A stretch of DNA of 64,000 nt. Origin: Pelomonas sp. Root1237. GTDB taxonomy: Bacteria > Pseudomonadota > Gammaproteobacteria > Burkholderiales > Burkholderiaceae_C. Numbering within the stretch: the first letter of the stretch is position 1; each line of letters begins with the position of its first letter. The position numbers were made by a program, and so were the translations under genes. The stretch lies in NCBI RefSeq assembly GCF_001425055.1, contig NZ_LMDK01000003.1, positions 83,529-147,528 of the forward strand, given 5' to 3'. The notes beneath the pieces were generated by a model. It was not told the DNA's origin, searched no databases, and saw only the letters and a list, made by a program, of their open reading frames with translations. Positions 15,311-24,741 of the stretch are shown one piece after another.

Positions 15311-18300
15311 ATGCTTGACGCCGTAGGGTCCAGTTCTTTCGTCGGCCGGGACGACGCCGCCGCACAGGCCGAAGAAGCGCGCCGTCGCGCCGAGGAGGCT
15401 GCACGCCGCGCTGCCGAAGAAGCGCGCCGCCGCGCCGAGGAAGCCCGTCGCCGCGCCGAAGAAGCCAAGCGCCAGGCCGAAGTCGCACGCAAGGCTGCCG
15501 AGGAAGCGCAAGCCAAGGCGGAGCAGACCCAGGCCCAACAGGACCAGGAGAAGGCCGCGAAGCTGAAGGACGAACACAAGGCCAAGCAAGCAGATGCGCT
15601 CAAGGCCGAAGCCCAGGCCGTGTTCAAGGAGAAGGAACACGGTCTCGCCAAGGCCAGGCTGAAGGACGCGCAGGACAACCGCGCGCCGGCCGCGCCGTCG
15701 GCCGCCACCCAGGAAGCGCAGAAGCAGGTCGACAAGGCGCGGGCGACCTACGCCTTCTACGATCCATTGGCAGCCGCGCCCCTCTTCAACAGCGGTTCGC
15801 CCCTCGTCAACGGCCTGGGGCCGCTGCGCGCCACGCCTCCGCTCGGTGGCAACAACCCGCTGTCGCCCGGGCTGGGGCCCTTGCAGTCAAAGCCACCCCT
15901 GGGCAGCAACCCGCCACCGTTCCTGCAGCCCATGCAGGGCGTGCCGGTCGCCAAGCATGACGTCGACGGCTATGCCCAGCAGATCCAGGACGTCTACGCC
16001 CAGTCGGGCGCCGCCACCGCTGCCCAACAGCTCGCGCAGGCGATGGGAGACACGAGCCTGAGCCCCGAGCAGCGCAAGCAGCTGATGGCCAAGGCCCAGC
16101 CGGTGGTCAGCAAGCTTGCCGAGACGGCGGGCCAGGAGGCGCGCCACACCGACCTGCCGGCCGACGGCCAGGCCGGCAAGACCACGGGCATCGACGACAA
16201 GGCGGAGTACCACGCGTTGGTCGACGACCTGGCCACGGCGGCCGATGCCGCCGGCGACCCGGCGCAGGCGCGGCAACTCGCGCGCACGTTGCTGGATCAC
16301 CTCGCCGCACCAGCCAAGCCAGGCGGTGGTGCCGACGGGCTCGACCTGTTCGGCGATGCCCTGCGCGCGCACAACGTCGGCAAGGGGGCGCTGCACGACG
16401 CGGTGCTGTTTGCCTTGCAATCGCCGCAGAACGCGCCGGCGGGCTCGGTGCTGGCGGCATCGCCCGACACGCTCGCGTCCACGGTGCGGCTGATCGCTGG
16501 CGTGCCGGAGCCGGCGGGCGTGGCAGGTGCGTCGCCCACCGACCTGGCGGCGATGAAGACCTACACGGACGACGAGATCGACCTGTCCCACGAGCTGCTG
16601 CTGGACGCGCGCAAGAAGGAAGCAGAGCTCGCCAAGTACAAGCCCGGCAGCGAGGACTACGAGAAGGCGGCCCAGGCCTACCGCAGCGCTGCCAACCTGA
16701 CGATCCGGGAACGCGCCAAGAGCGAGCAGGCCATCGCGGCGGAGCTGCGCCAGACCTACAAGGCCGACGCGAAGAACGCGGTGGCCACCGAGGATGCGGC
16801 GCACGAGATCGCCAAGCGCTTCCGCGACGACCCCGAGGCGCAGATGGTGGTCGACGCTGCATTGAAGACGGTCAAGACCGAGAACGCCCAGCAGCGCGAC
16901 ACCGGCAACAAGCTCTATGAGTTCCACCGCGCGACCGACCAGGTCACGACGCTGCAGGCGCAGCTCAACGCGACCGGTCACACCGACGAGGGCGCCTACA
17001 AGACGGCCCTGGCTGACTACGAGACCAAGCGCAATGCCGTGATGGAGGCCTTGGGCCACGAGATCTCGTTGGCCACGGCCGGGGAGCCGGACGGCGCCGC
17101 GCGCGACAAGGCGATCGACGACGCCGCGATGAGCCTGGTCGACCGCTACCTGGGTGACGAAGACCTGACCCGCATGGCCGCAGCGGCGCGCATCATCAGC
17201 CACACCGAGAGCGCCAGCGGCACGACCAACCAGATGCTCGCCCTCGGCAAGGCGATGCCGGCCGACACCAGCCTGCAGATCCGCGAGCTGGTGATGTCGG
17301 ACCCGGGCGTGAAGAAGCTCGTCGACAGCTATGTGAACGAATCGGCCCAGGCCGTCACCGACGCCTACGACAAGGGCGTCAAGGACTACAAGGACGAGTA
17401 CGGGGACACCTACCGGCGGGACAAGAACTATGCGGCGCCCGCCACGGCGGCCACGCGCAAGTTGATGGAGCTGACCGACCCGGCCAAGCATCCTGAACTC
17501 ACGCCCGAGATCACGGCGCGCATCGTCAACAAGCTCTTCGGTCCGGACGGGAACGGCACCCTGGACAAGGTGATCGACGACGTCTCGCTGCATGGCGACC
17601 ACTCCGCGGAGCTGATGACGATCGACGGCACGCCTGAGGATTTCAAGTCCTTCCGCGGCATGGACAACGACATGCTGATGGGCTACGGCCTGAAGGACTT
17701 CGACGAGATCATCGGCGGTGTCAGCACGGTCATCGACCGCGCCGCGGCCGGCTCGCATCCGACTGGCAACAGCGCGGACGGCAAGCCGGTGATGGCCTGG
17801 GAATCGAGCGAGGTTCAGAAGGCTGTCGAGTCTGCCGGGCAGTCCTTCACGATGAACATCGTCGAGAACTGGGGGCCGCAGCAGGGGCGTCTCAATGGCG
17901 GCTTCCAGCGCGCCATCGCCAACGGTTCAGGGGCGACGCTGGCTCTGGAAACGGCCAGACAGGAAAAGGACTTCCAGTTCAAGATGGATTGGGGCCCGGC
18001 CGGCGGGCATGAGGTTGACCTCGCGAAGGAAACCCTGCAAAGCACCGCCAAGGGGTTGGACGACCTGAAGAAGAACTCGCGCCAGCTGTTCGAAGACAAG
18101 CACAAGGACATGGCCGCGCTTGAAGTTCCGCAGCTGCGCTTCGGCAAACTGATGACCGAGGAGCAGCAGCAGAAAGCGCTGCAGGCCGTGATCAAGCAGC
18201 ACCCCGACTTCGCCAAGGCCTTCGAGGACGGCAAGCGCACCTTGGACGCGCGCGGCTACCAGCTGCTGCGCGACACCGAGATGGTCACCTTCTATGGCCA

Positions 18301-20275
18301 GGACGACAGGCTGGGCAAGCAGGACGGCTACAGCCAGGTGGACGACAAGCGCAAGGCGCTGTTGGACGACGACTACACCAAGACCATGCTGATGGGCAGC
18401 GATGCCGCCTCGACCCGCATCAAGGAGCAGGCGGTGCATTCGTCGCTGAACTGGATGCGCGACGCCGGCATCACACCGCCTGCGGCTGCAGGGGTGGTGC
18501 CGGTGAACCTGTACCTGCAGTGGACCGGCGACTTCGCCGAGAACGCCATCGAGAACAACAAGCTCAAGGGTGTCTACGGCGCTGGCTATGGGCGGCTGGG
18601 CAACCATGGCCCGGCGGCGGCGGCGAGCTGGGGCGCGGTGGGCGTCACGCAGCTGTGGTTCACGGACTACCTCTATCACAACCTCAAGTTCGACTCGAGC
18701 GAGTCCTGGCGCAAGCCGGTGCTGCTGGGGCTGGTGGGGGGCTTCGCGGGCATCAAGGTGCTCGAGGCCGGCGCCGCGCTGGCGCACAAGGGCGCGCAGG
18801 CATTGCCGCCGAGCATGCAGAGGGTTCTCAACGACACCAGGGGCCTGCCGAGCCTCAGCACGATCGAGCGCGGCAGCGAGTTCACCCGCACCGCCGAATG
18901 GAAGTCCATCGGCTTCTTCGGCCTGCTGCATGCCGACGCTGCGGTGTGGGACGCGAGCCGGGTGAACAGCGAGATCAACAACTTCGTCGACGGCAAGCCG
19001 GTGGACCAGCGCAACTTCTGGACCGCCACCGTCAACCTGTCCAACGACGTCGCGATCTCGACGCTCGAGTTCAAGGGGGCCTGGAACCTGCTGAAGGACC
19101 CGCTGGTCACCACCGAGGAGGCCAAGCGGATCGCCGCACAGGGTGGCGCGGCTGTGACGCGCGATGGGCCGATCAAGGCGGCGCAGCTGGCTATCGAGGG
19201 CGCCGTCAACAAGTACGCGCTCGGCCGTTTCGGCTTGAAGGCGGTGATGACGCCGGCGAACATCTACGAGGCTGTCGGCAAGTTCATGGCCAAGAAGCTG
19301 CCCTTCATGGAGGCCGGCCCTGCAGGCTGGCTGGCCACCATGGCCTGGACGGCGACCGACCTGGTCAACTGGTACGGCAATGAGCAGAAGATCCACAAGC
19401 AGCTGGAATCGGTGGATCGAGACTTCCTCTCCGCCGCCGGCATGTCGCCCGGCGCTGCTGACAATCTTGCCGACCGCGACCTGCTGAAGGCCAACTTCAA
19501 CCGTTGGCTCAGCGGCGAGTCGCTGGCCGAGGGGCTGCTGGATGCCTACAGCGATGCCAAGGGCGACCCCGACAAGTTCGTGGACTGGGTCAACGAGCTG
19601 CAGCGCACGGGTCGGCTGGAGCAGGTACGCCAGGCGTCCGAATACGACACCGACAAGCAGGCGCCGGAGCACTACGAGGCCTTCCTGGCCCTGCCCGAGG
19701 ACCCGACCAAGGTGGACCTGTCCTATTCGAGTGTGGCCTACAACGGCGGCAAGAAGCGCTTCGAGGACCCGATGACGCAGACCTACTACCGCGGTGGCAG
19801 CTGGGTCTACGACAAGGACATCGCGGCCGCACCCGGCGCCGCCAAGGTCAACGACCCCAACAAGGCGCACTACTTCATCGACTACAACCCGAAGTCGCGC
19901 GAGATCCATTGCATGGCCGACGTCAACATCCGGCTGTCTGCCCGTGGGGGTGAGGGCTTGAAGAACTGGCTGCAGGCGCATGGCATGGCGCCGCCGCCCC
20001 TGCCCAAGCCCGATGACACGCCGCCCGCACCGGTGGACACGTCGAAGACCGCGCGCAGCAACACCTACACCGTGAAGGCGGACGAGAGCGTCTGGAGCAT
20101 CGCCGGCAATGATCCCAAGGTCGTGGAGTGGATCTATGGCCACAACCTGTGGCTCAACGACCGCATGGAAAGCGACAAGCGCCCCATCAACGCGCGCGGC
20201 GGCCAGAACCCCAACTACATCGAAGTGGGCGATGTGCTGGTGCTTCCCGATGGGTATCACGCACCGAAGGCGTGA
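15311..20275 (+). CDS. Giant 1654-residue protein with coiled coil and C-terminal LysM; candidate T3SS substrate
   Basis: I do not recognise the family of the main body. The first 20 residues are Ser/Ala-rich and uncharged at first, compatible with a type III signal. Residues about 19-115 are an Ala-Glu-Glu-Ala-Arg-Arg coiled-coil repeat, followed by a Pro/Leu/Gly-rich stretch to about 215. A long helical, acidic/Ala-rich middle has an EF-hand-like GPDGNGTLDK near residue 742. Moderately hydrophobic stretches lie near 1100-1155 and 1335-1355. A LysM domain begins NTYTVKADESVWSIAGND at about 1583 and runs to the end. There is no Sec signal. AAGGAG lies 7 bp before the ATG. The shared operator and position suggest an effector, translocator or peptidoglycan-associated cargo. 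Confidence 0.8.
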   Translation: MLDAVGSSSFVGRDDAAAQAEEARRRAEEAARRAAEEARRRAEEARRRAEEAKRQAEVARKAAEEAQAKAEQTQAQQDQEKAAKLKDEHKAKQADALKAEAQAVFKEKEHGLAKARLKDAQDNRAPAAPSAATQEAQKQVDKARATYAFYDPLAAAPLFNSGSPLVNGLGPLRATPPLGGNNPLSPGLGPLQSKPPLGSNPPPFLQPMQGVPVAKHDVDGYAQQIQDVYAQSGAATAAQQLAQAMGDTSLSPEQRKQLMAKAQPVVSKLAETAGQEARHTDLPADGQAGKTTGIDDKAEYHALVDDLATAADAAGDPAQARQLARTLLDHLAAPAKPGGGADGLDLFGDALRAHNVGKGALHDAVLFALQSPQNAPAGSVLAASPDTLASTVRLIAGVPEPAGVAGASPTDLAAMKTYTDDEIDLSHELLLDARKKEAELAKYKPGSEDYEKAAQAYRSAANLTIRERAKSEQAIAAELRQTYKADAKNAVATEDAAHEIAKRFRDDPEAQMVVDAALKTVKTENAQQRDTGNKLYEFHRATDQVTTLQAQLNATGHTDEGAYKTALADYETKRNAVMEALGHEISLATAGEPDGAARDKAIDDAAMSLVDRYLGDEDLTRMAAAARIISHTESASGTTNQMLALGKAMPADTSLQIRELVMSDPGVKKLVDSYVNESAQAVTDAYDKGVKDYKDEYGDTYRRDKNYAAPATAATRKLMELTDPAKHPELTPEITARIVNKLFGPDGNGTLDKVIDDVSLHGDHSAELMTIDGTPEDFKSFRGMDNDMLMGYGLKDFDEIIGGVSTVIDRAAAGSHPTGNSADGKPVMAWESSEVQKAVESAGQSFTMNIVENWGPQQGRLNGGFQRAIANGSGATLALETARQEKDFQFKMDWGPAGGHEVDLAKETLQSTAKGLDDLKKNSRQLFEDKHKDMAALEVPQLRFGKLMTEEQQQKALQAVIKQHPDFAKAFEDGKRTLDARGYQLLRDTEMVTFYGQDDRLGKQDGYSQVDDKRKALLDDDYTKTMLMGSDAASTRIKEQAVHSSLNWMRDAGITPPAAAGVVPVNLYLQWTGDFAENAIENNKLKGVYGAGYGRLGNHGPAAAASWGAVGVTQLWFTDYLYHNLKFDSSESWRKPVLLGLVGGFAGIKVLEAGAALAHKGAQALPPSMQRVLNDTRGLPSLSTIERGSEFTRTAEWKSIGFFGLLHADAAVWDASRVNSEINNFVDGKPVDQRNFWTATVNLSNDVAISTLEFKGAWNLLKDPLVTTEEAKRIAAQGGAAVTRDGPIKAAQLAIEGAVNKYALGRFGLKAVMTPANIYEAVGKFMAKKLPFMEAGPAGWLATMAWTATDLVNWYGNEQKIHKQLESVDRDFLSAAGMSPGAADNLADRDLLKANFNRWLSGESLAEGLLDAYSDAKGDPDKFVDWVNELQRTGRLEQVRQASEYDTDKQAPEHYEAFLALPEDPTKVDLSYSSVAYNGGKKRFEDPMTQTYYRGGSWVYDKDIAAAPGAAKVNDPNKAHYFIDYNPKSREIHCMADVNIRLSARGGEGLKNWLQAHGMAPPPLPKPDDTPPAPVDTSKTARSNTYTVKADESVWSIAGNDPKVVEWIYGHNLWLNDRMESDKRPINARGGQNPNYIEVGDVLVLPDGYHAPKA

Positions 20276-20282
20276 TGTGCAC

Positions 20283-20301
20283 CCGTGCCGCTTCGGCACG
20301 G
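20283..20301. terminator. Hairpin between the giant gene and the convergent luxR gene
   Basis: CCGTGCCG-CTT-CGGCACGG forms an 8-bp perfect stem 7 bp after the stop of the giant gene. No T run follows on either strand, so termination strength is uncertain. It lies in the 85-bp gap between two convergent genes. Confidence 0.4.
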
Positions 20302-20360
20302 CGTTGCGCCACCGCGTTCAGCCGTCGGCGCAGCGGCCCCGTGCGGGCCGCCGTCAGGGC

Positions 20361-21257
20361 TCAGGCGGCGTGAGGCGCCGGCCCCAGCGCGGCCTGCATC
20401 AGCTGCAGGCGGTTGCGCACGCCGAAGCGCTTGCGCAGCTGGCGCATGTGGTAATCGACGTTGTGCAACGAGAGGTCGAGTTGCGCGGCGATGAGCTTGT
20501 CGGGCAGGCCGCGCGCCAGCCGCGCCAGGATCTCGTTCTGCAGCGGCGTCAGCGCGCCGGCGGCGCTGCGCAGGCCGTCCGCTTGCGGTGCCAGCGTATA
20601 GCGGCTGTAGAACTCGTGCAGGCACAGGGCCAGGGTCAGGACCTGGCCCAGCACCGCATCGGTCATCCAGTCGCGGCCCGGTCGTTTCGAGATCAGGCTG
20701 ATGATGTGCCGATCACGGCCCGGCAAGCTCGGCAGGCCCATCATCACGCCGCTGCCGGCACCGGTGGCGCGCAGGTCGTCGAAGAAGCGCTGGCGCAGGC
20801 CCTGCAGGTAGGAAGGCGTCTCGGCCTCGGCTTGCAGCTCGTCCAGCGTCCACATGACCGGCAGGCCGGATTCGGGCACGCGCTGCAACCGCGGGTCGAC
20901 CAGGTGATAGGTCTCGGCGAAGTAGCGTTCCGTCCAGGCGGGATCCGCGTAGGTCGTGCAGAACGACCGCGGCACGGGGCGGTCTCCCGCCTGGCTGAAA
21001 CAGCCGTAGCCCAGCCATTCAAAGCCGAGCGACTGCAGCAGCGCCTTCACCGAGCGTTGGCGCAGCTCGGGTGTCTCTGCCGCCATCAGCGCGACGAGCA
21101 GCGCCGGCTGCAGCCGCGGCTGGGTCAGGTCTCGTTGCAACCCTGGCGGCTCGTCGTGCAGCAATACCGGCGTGGTGCCGTTCGCTCCGGGCGGAAGCGG
21201 ATGGTCGCCACGGCCGAACGCCGCTCCCAAAGACATCAACATTCCCATGCCAAACAC
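20361..21257 (-). CDS. LuxR-type regulator with autoinducer-binding-like domain (LuxR solo)
   Basis: A 298-residue transcription factor. Residues about 65-215 resemble the acyl-homoserine-lactone-binding domain: FEWLGYGCFS, then WTERYFAETYHLVDPRLQ with the conserved Asp-Pro, then LPVMWTLDEL with the conserved Trp and a Gly-rich GAGSGVMMG. Residues about 233-292 are a LuxR helix-turn-helix (LTPLQNEILARLARGLPDKL). No luxI homologue is in the window, so the ligand is unknown and could be foreign or absent. It faces the giant LysM gene. It is the best local candidate to bind the three CT-N12-AG boxes, a link that is inferred from position and motif class. Confidence 0.88.
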   Translation of the reverse strand: MFGMGMLMSLGAAFGRGDHPLPPGANGTTPVLLHDEPPGLQRDLTQPRLQPALLVALMAAETPELRQRSVKALLQSLGFEWLGYGCFSQAGDRPVPRSFCTTYADPAWTERYFAETYHLVDPRLQRVPESGLPVMWTLDELQAEAETPSYLQGLRQRFFDDLRATGAGSGVMMGLPSLPGRDRHIISLISKRPGRDWMTDAVLGQVLTLALCLHEFYSRYTLAPQADGLRSAAGALTPLQNEILARLARGLPDKLIAAQLDLSLHNVDYHMRQLRKRFGVRNRLQLMQAALGPAPHAA

Positions 21258-21339
21258 CTCGGCTGCGCATCAGTTCCAGATACCGCATAAGGCGAGAAAC
21301 GCGGAGCGACCGGCTCATGGCGTTTCAGCTGGATACGCT

Positions 21340-23859
21340 TTAGTCGCAGCGCTGCAGTGACTGCGACACGACGGCCGGCGTGGTGTCGGTCCGGCCAATG
21401 CCGTTGCGGCTCTGCACGTCGCGCAGGATGACCAGGCTGCGTCGCCACGCGGCGCATGCTCGGGCGTTCTGGTGGCCGGCGGCAAGCGCCTGGCCCAGCA
21501 GGTAGTGGGCCACGCCCTGCTTGTAGCGTGTGTTCAGGTCGCGCAATGAGCCTTCTGGCAGGCTGTTGTAGCCCTCCACCGCCCGCTGCGCCGCTGCTAC
21601 GGCGGCCGCCGCATCGCCGTTGGCCAGCAGCGCCTTGCTCATCGAACCGGTGACGATGGCCACCTCGGCGCGCAGTTGTGCGTTGCTGGGGTCCCGGCCG
21701 CTCAGTTCGGACAGGATCTGGACCGCCTGCCGGTAGGCGTTGGCCGCGTCACGTGGCTGCTTGGCGCGCATCAGGGCCGCGGCCAGATTGGCGTGGTGGG
21801 CCGCGAAATTGCGCTGCAGGCGCGCATCATCGCCATGCCTTTGCACGACCGGCCCTTGCAGCTCGAGGGCGCGCCGGAACGCCGCGATGGCCAGCTGCAC
21901 CGTCGCAGCCTCCTCATCGCGTTCGAAGTAGTAGGTGCCTTCTTCCAGGTAGGTGGTGGCCAGGCCGGATGTGGCCGTCTCATCGCCAGGCCGGCTAGCG
22001 AGGATGGCCAGATACAGGCGCCGGGCGGTTGCCAGGCTCTTGAAGAAGGGCTCCACCTTGTCAACGAAACGCTGGACCTGCGCGAGCTGGGAATGCATCG
22101 CGGCATGGGTGGTCTGCAGATCGGGATCCAGCTGGCCATGTGCGGCCAACGTGTCCATCAGCTCGACCCCCTGGGCCACCAGTGACTCCGCCGCGGCGTC
22201 GTCATCCTGGGAGGCCAGCAGCGTGCCCTTGCGCTGATACAGCTGGGCGAGCGTGGCCGCGGCATGGGCCTGGCTCGGCTCGGCGACCCGCGGGTTGCCG
22301 ACGAGGTTCTTCACCAGCGCGATGCCGCGGTCGTAGCTGTCGCGCGCGCTCTTCGGGTCACCGAGGTTGGCCGAGTACGGGCGGCCCTGGATGTCGCCGA
22401 TGTTGCGGTAGCCGCCGGCCAGCTCGATCTGCAGCTCAGCGTCCCCGGCGGCTTCGGCGCTCAAATGCCGCAGCGAGTCGAGCGCGTTCTGCACGACCAT
22501 CCGCCGCGCCGCCGTGCCCCCTGGCAGCGGCGCGATGGCCTTCTGAAGGTCGCGCAGCATGAGGGTGGCCAGCTTGCGGACGTCGGCGAAGTGCTGCTCC
22601 GCACGGGCCTTCTGCCGGCGCGCTTCGTAGGCCTCATAGGCCGCCACGGTGGAGGCGGCCACGAGAACCAGCAGGGACGCAGAGAGCGCCACACGGTGGC
22701 GCCGCAGGAAGAGGCCGATGCGGTAGCGCCGCGCATGGGGCCGAGCCTGCACCGCGAGGCCTTGCAGGTGCCGGGAGAGATCGTCAGCCAGTTCCGCCGC
22801 GTTGGCATAGCGCTGCGCCGGCGACTTGTGCAGGGCTTTCATCACCACCGCATCCAGGCCACCGCGCAGCTGCCGCCTGAGTGTGCCGGCACCGGTCAGG
22901 CTGGCATCGACGGCCCGGCTTGGCCAAGGCGGGCCGTCTTCGAGGATGGCCTGGCCCGGCGAGACGTCGCCGACGCCGCGAGCATAGGGACTCGTCCGGG
23001 CGAGCAACCGATACAGCACCACGCCCAGCGAGAAGACGTCGCTCGCCGGCGTGACCGGCTCGCCGCGGATCTGCTCGGGGCTGGCGTATTCGGGCGTCAG
23101 GATGCGGTGGATTCCATCCGTGTGCTGGTTGTCGGCCTGCACCGGATGCAGCTGCTCGGCGATGCCGAAGTCCAGCAACTTGACCGTGCCATCGCCGCGC
23201 ACATGGATGTTGCTCGGCTTCAGATCGCGGTGCACCACGCCGCGTCCGTGCAGATAACCCACCACCTGGCAGACGGTGACAAAGAGCCGCAGCCGATCTT
23301 CCACGCCAAGCCCGCGACCGTCGCAGTAGGTGTCGATGGCGTCGCCTTGAACGAGTTCCATGACAAACCACGGCGCGCCGTCGCCCGTGACGCCGGCGTC
23401 GATCAGTTTGGCGAGGTTGGGATGGTCGAGCGAGGCCAGGATGCGCCGCTCGGCCCAGAACGGTTCCAGGGCAACGGCCTGGTCGGCATCCGCCCTCATC
23501 ACCTTGACCGCCACCTGCTGCTCGTACTGGCCGTCAGCGCGCTCACCGAGGTACACCTCGCCCATGCCGCCGCGGGCAATCAGCGACACGAGCCGATAGG
23601 CACCCAGTGTTCGCCCAACCCATGTCCCGGTCGCGCGCTGCCCCAGCGCCTCGAGCATGAATTCAGCGGGCGGCGCATCCAGGGGACTTGCCACAGCGCC
23701 GGCGGCTTCAAGCAGGTCTTCGACTTCGCGCATCAACGTCGAGTCGCCGGCGCTGGCATGCCGCACGAAAGCCTTGCGCTCGCTCGCCGGACGCTCCATG
23801 GCGTCGGCCACGACTGCCTTGGCCCGTTGCCACAGCTCGGCTTCCATCGATGCGCTCAA
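21340..23859 (-). CDS. Membrane Ser/Thr protein kinase with C-terminal TPR-like domain
   Basis: An 839-residue Hanks-type kinase (835 if started at the second Met). An N-terminal helical region precedes the kinase domain at about residues 82-365, which carries the Gly loop IARGGMGEVYLGE, VAVKVM lysine, HRDLKPSN near 208, DFG and YASPEQI. A single transmembrane helix lies at about 390-410 (VALSASLLVLVAASTVAAYE). The remaining 400 residues are helical TPR-like repeats and would be periplasmic, a sensor-like layout. It follows the ECF sigma gene by 31 bp on the same strand, so the two probably act together, the kinase modifying the sigma factor, as known for ECF43-type pairs. Confidence 0.92.
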   Translation of the reverse strand: MSASMEAELWQRAKAVVADAMERPASERKAFVRHASAGDSTLMREVEDLLEAAGAVASPLDAPPAEFMLEALGQRATGTWVGRTLGAYRLVSLIARGGMGEVYLGERADGQYEQQVAVKVMRADADQAVALEPFWAERRILASLDHPNLAKLIDAGVTGDGAPWFVMELVQGDAIDTYCDGRGLGVEDRLRLFVTVCQVVGYLHGRGVVHRDLKPSNIHVRGDGTVKLLDFGIAEQLHPVQADNQHTDGIHRILTPEYASPEQIRGEPVTPASDVFSLGVVLYRLLARTSPYARGVGDVSPGQAILEDGPPWPSRAVDASLTGAGTLRRQLRGGLDAVVMKALHKSPAQRYANAAELADDLSRHLQGLAVQARPHARRYRIGLFLRRHRVALSASLLVLVAASTVAAYEAYEARRQKARAEQHFADVRKLATLMLRDLQKAIAPLPGGTAARRMVVQNALDSLRHLSAEAAGDAELQIELAGGYRNIGDIQGRPYSANLGDPKSARDSYDRGIALVKNLVGNPRVAEPSQAHAAATLAQLYQRKGTLLASQDDDAAAESLVAQGVELMDTLAAHGQLDPDLQTTHAAMHSQLAQVQRFVDKVEPFFKSLATARRLYLAILASRPGDETATSGLATTYLEEGTYYFERDEEAATVQLAIAAFRRALELQGPVVQRHGDDARLQRNFAAHHANLAAALMRAKQPRDAANAYRQAVQILSELSGRDPSNAQLRAEVAIVTGSMSKALLANGDAAAAVAAAQRAVEGYNSLPEGSLRDLNTRYKQGVAHYLLGQALAAGHQNARACAAWRRSLVILRDVQSRNGIGRTDTTPAVVSQSLQRCD

Positions 23860-23890
23860 TGCCGTTGCCTCCCGGGACGGCAGTGCAAGC

Positions 23891-24550
23891 TCATGCCGGC
23901 GCGACAGCGGAAAGAACTTCCCGGCGCGAGGCGACAGCAGCAGGCCGCGCCATTTCGCGCAGCAGCCAGGCCCGCGCCGTCACCCATTCCCGCTTCACCG
24001 TGGCCGGAGAAATGCCCAGCGCCTCGGCGGTCTCGTCGATGCTGAGCCCGCCGAAGTAGCGCAGCTCAACGACCTGGTTCTGCTGCGGGTCGAGGCGTTC
24101 CAGCCGTTGCAGGCACTGGTCGAGCGTGAGGATGTTGAGTGCCAGCTCGCCCGCCTGGATCGATTGGTCCCAATCCGTGGGCAACTCATGAAGTTCCTCC
24201 AGGCTCACGGCGATCTGGCCGCCGCCTCGCTTGCCTGTCTGGCGCGCGCGGGCATGGTCGACCAGGATGTGGCGCATCAGCTTGGAGATCAGCGCAAAGA
24301 GTTGGGAGCGCGACTTCCACTGCACTGCGCGTTCCTGCGACAACCGCAGGAAGGCTTCGTGGACCAGGCCGGTGCCCTGGAGCGTGTGACCTGAGCGCTC
24401 GCCGCGCAGATGGCGGCGCGCGAGATGACGCAGATCGTCATAGACAAGCGGAATCAAGCGCTCGAACGCCTGGCCATCGCCCTCGGCCCATTTCCGAAGC
24501 AATTGCGTCACCGGGCCATAGGCCATCTCATCAACGGGTCCGCTCGTCAT
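23891..24550 (-). CDS. ECF-type RNA polymerase sigma factor (ECF43-like, kinase-linked)
   Basis: A 219-residue sigma factor with region 2 at about residues 25-100 and region 4 at about 150-205 (LGISPATVKREWVTARAWLL). Where normal ECF factors carry the acidic DAED-type stretch before LVQE, this one has HTLQGTGLVHEAFLRL (from residue 55), with Thr56 and Thr60. That arrangement is typical of the ECF43/TIGR02999-type group in which phosphothreonine replaces the negative charge. The adjacent kinase is the natural partner. No anti-sigma gene is present. ATG 24550 is used; ATG 24526 is an alternative. Target promoters are unknown, and a link to the neighbouring T3SS is only positional. Confidence 0.9.
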   Translation of the reverse strand: MTSGPVDEMAYGPVTQLLRKWAEGDGQAFERLIPLVYDDLRHLARRHLRGERSGHTLQGTGLVHEAFLRLSQERAVQWKSRSQLFALISKLMRHILVDHARARQTGKRGGGQIAVSLEELHELPTDWDQSIQAGELALNILTLDQCLQRLERLDPQQNQVVELRYFGGLSIDETAEALGISPATVKREWVTARAWLLREMARPAAVASRREVLSAVAPA

Positions 24551-24604
24551 GATGCAACTAGCTCCTCGCTCAAACTGCTCGGGGTGCGCAGCCTACGTCT
24601 GCAA

Positions 24605-24628
24605 ACGGCGATCGACGCGCCGTTTTTT
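24605..24628 (+). terminator. Terminator-like hairpin upstream of the sigma gene
   Basis: ACGGCG-ATCGACG-CGCCGT followed by TTTTTT reads as an intrinsic terminator for the rightward strand. No rightward gene precedes it, so it may stop antisense transcription from within the sigma gene or be chance. It lies 55 bp upstream of the sigma start. Confidence 0.35.
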
Positions 24629-24741
24629 GGCAGCAGCCTCGTTTCAGGGACATTGAAATCGCTTACATGCAAGCGGCGTGTCGTCGATGAGCGCGCCGTC
24701 TCTTGCTCGTCCTTGGGCATTTCTCGCTGCTGGACTGAAGG

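Noticed and set aside
15350-15530. Short tandem-like repeats suggestive of a CRISPR or satellite
   Set aside because: They encode the AEEARRR coiled-coil heptads of the giant protein, vary at third positions and have no spacers.
17927-20299. 790-codon minus-strand frame opposite the giant gene
   Set aside because: Val/Arg/His-rich shadow composition; the plus-strand frame has a ribosome site, coiled coil and LysM domain.
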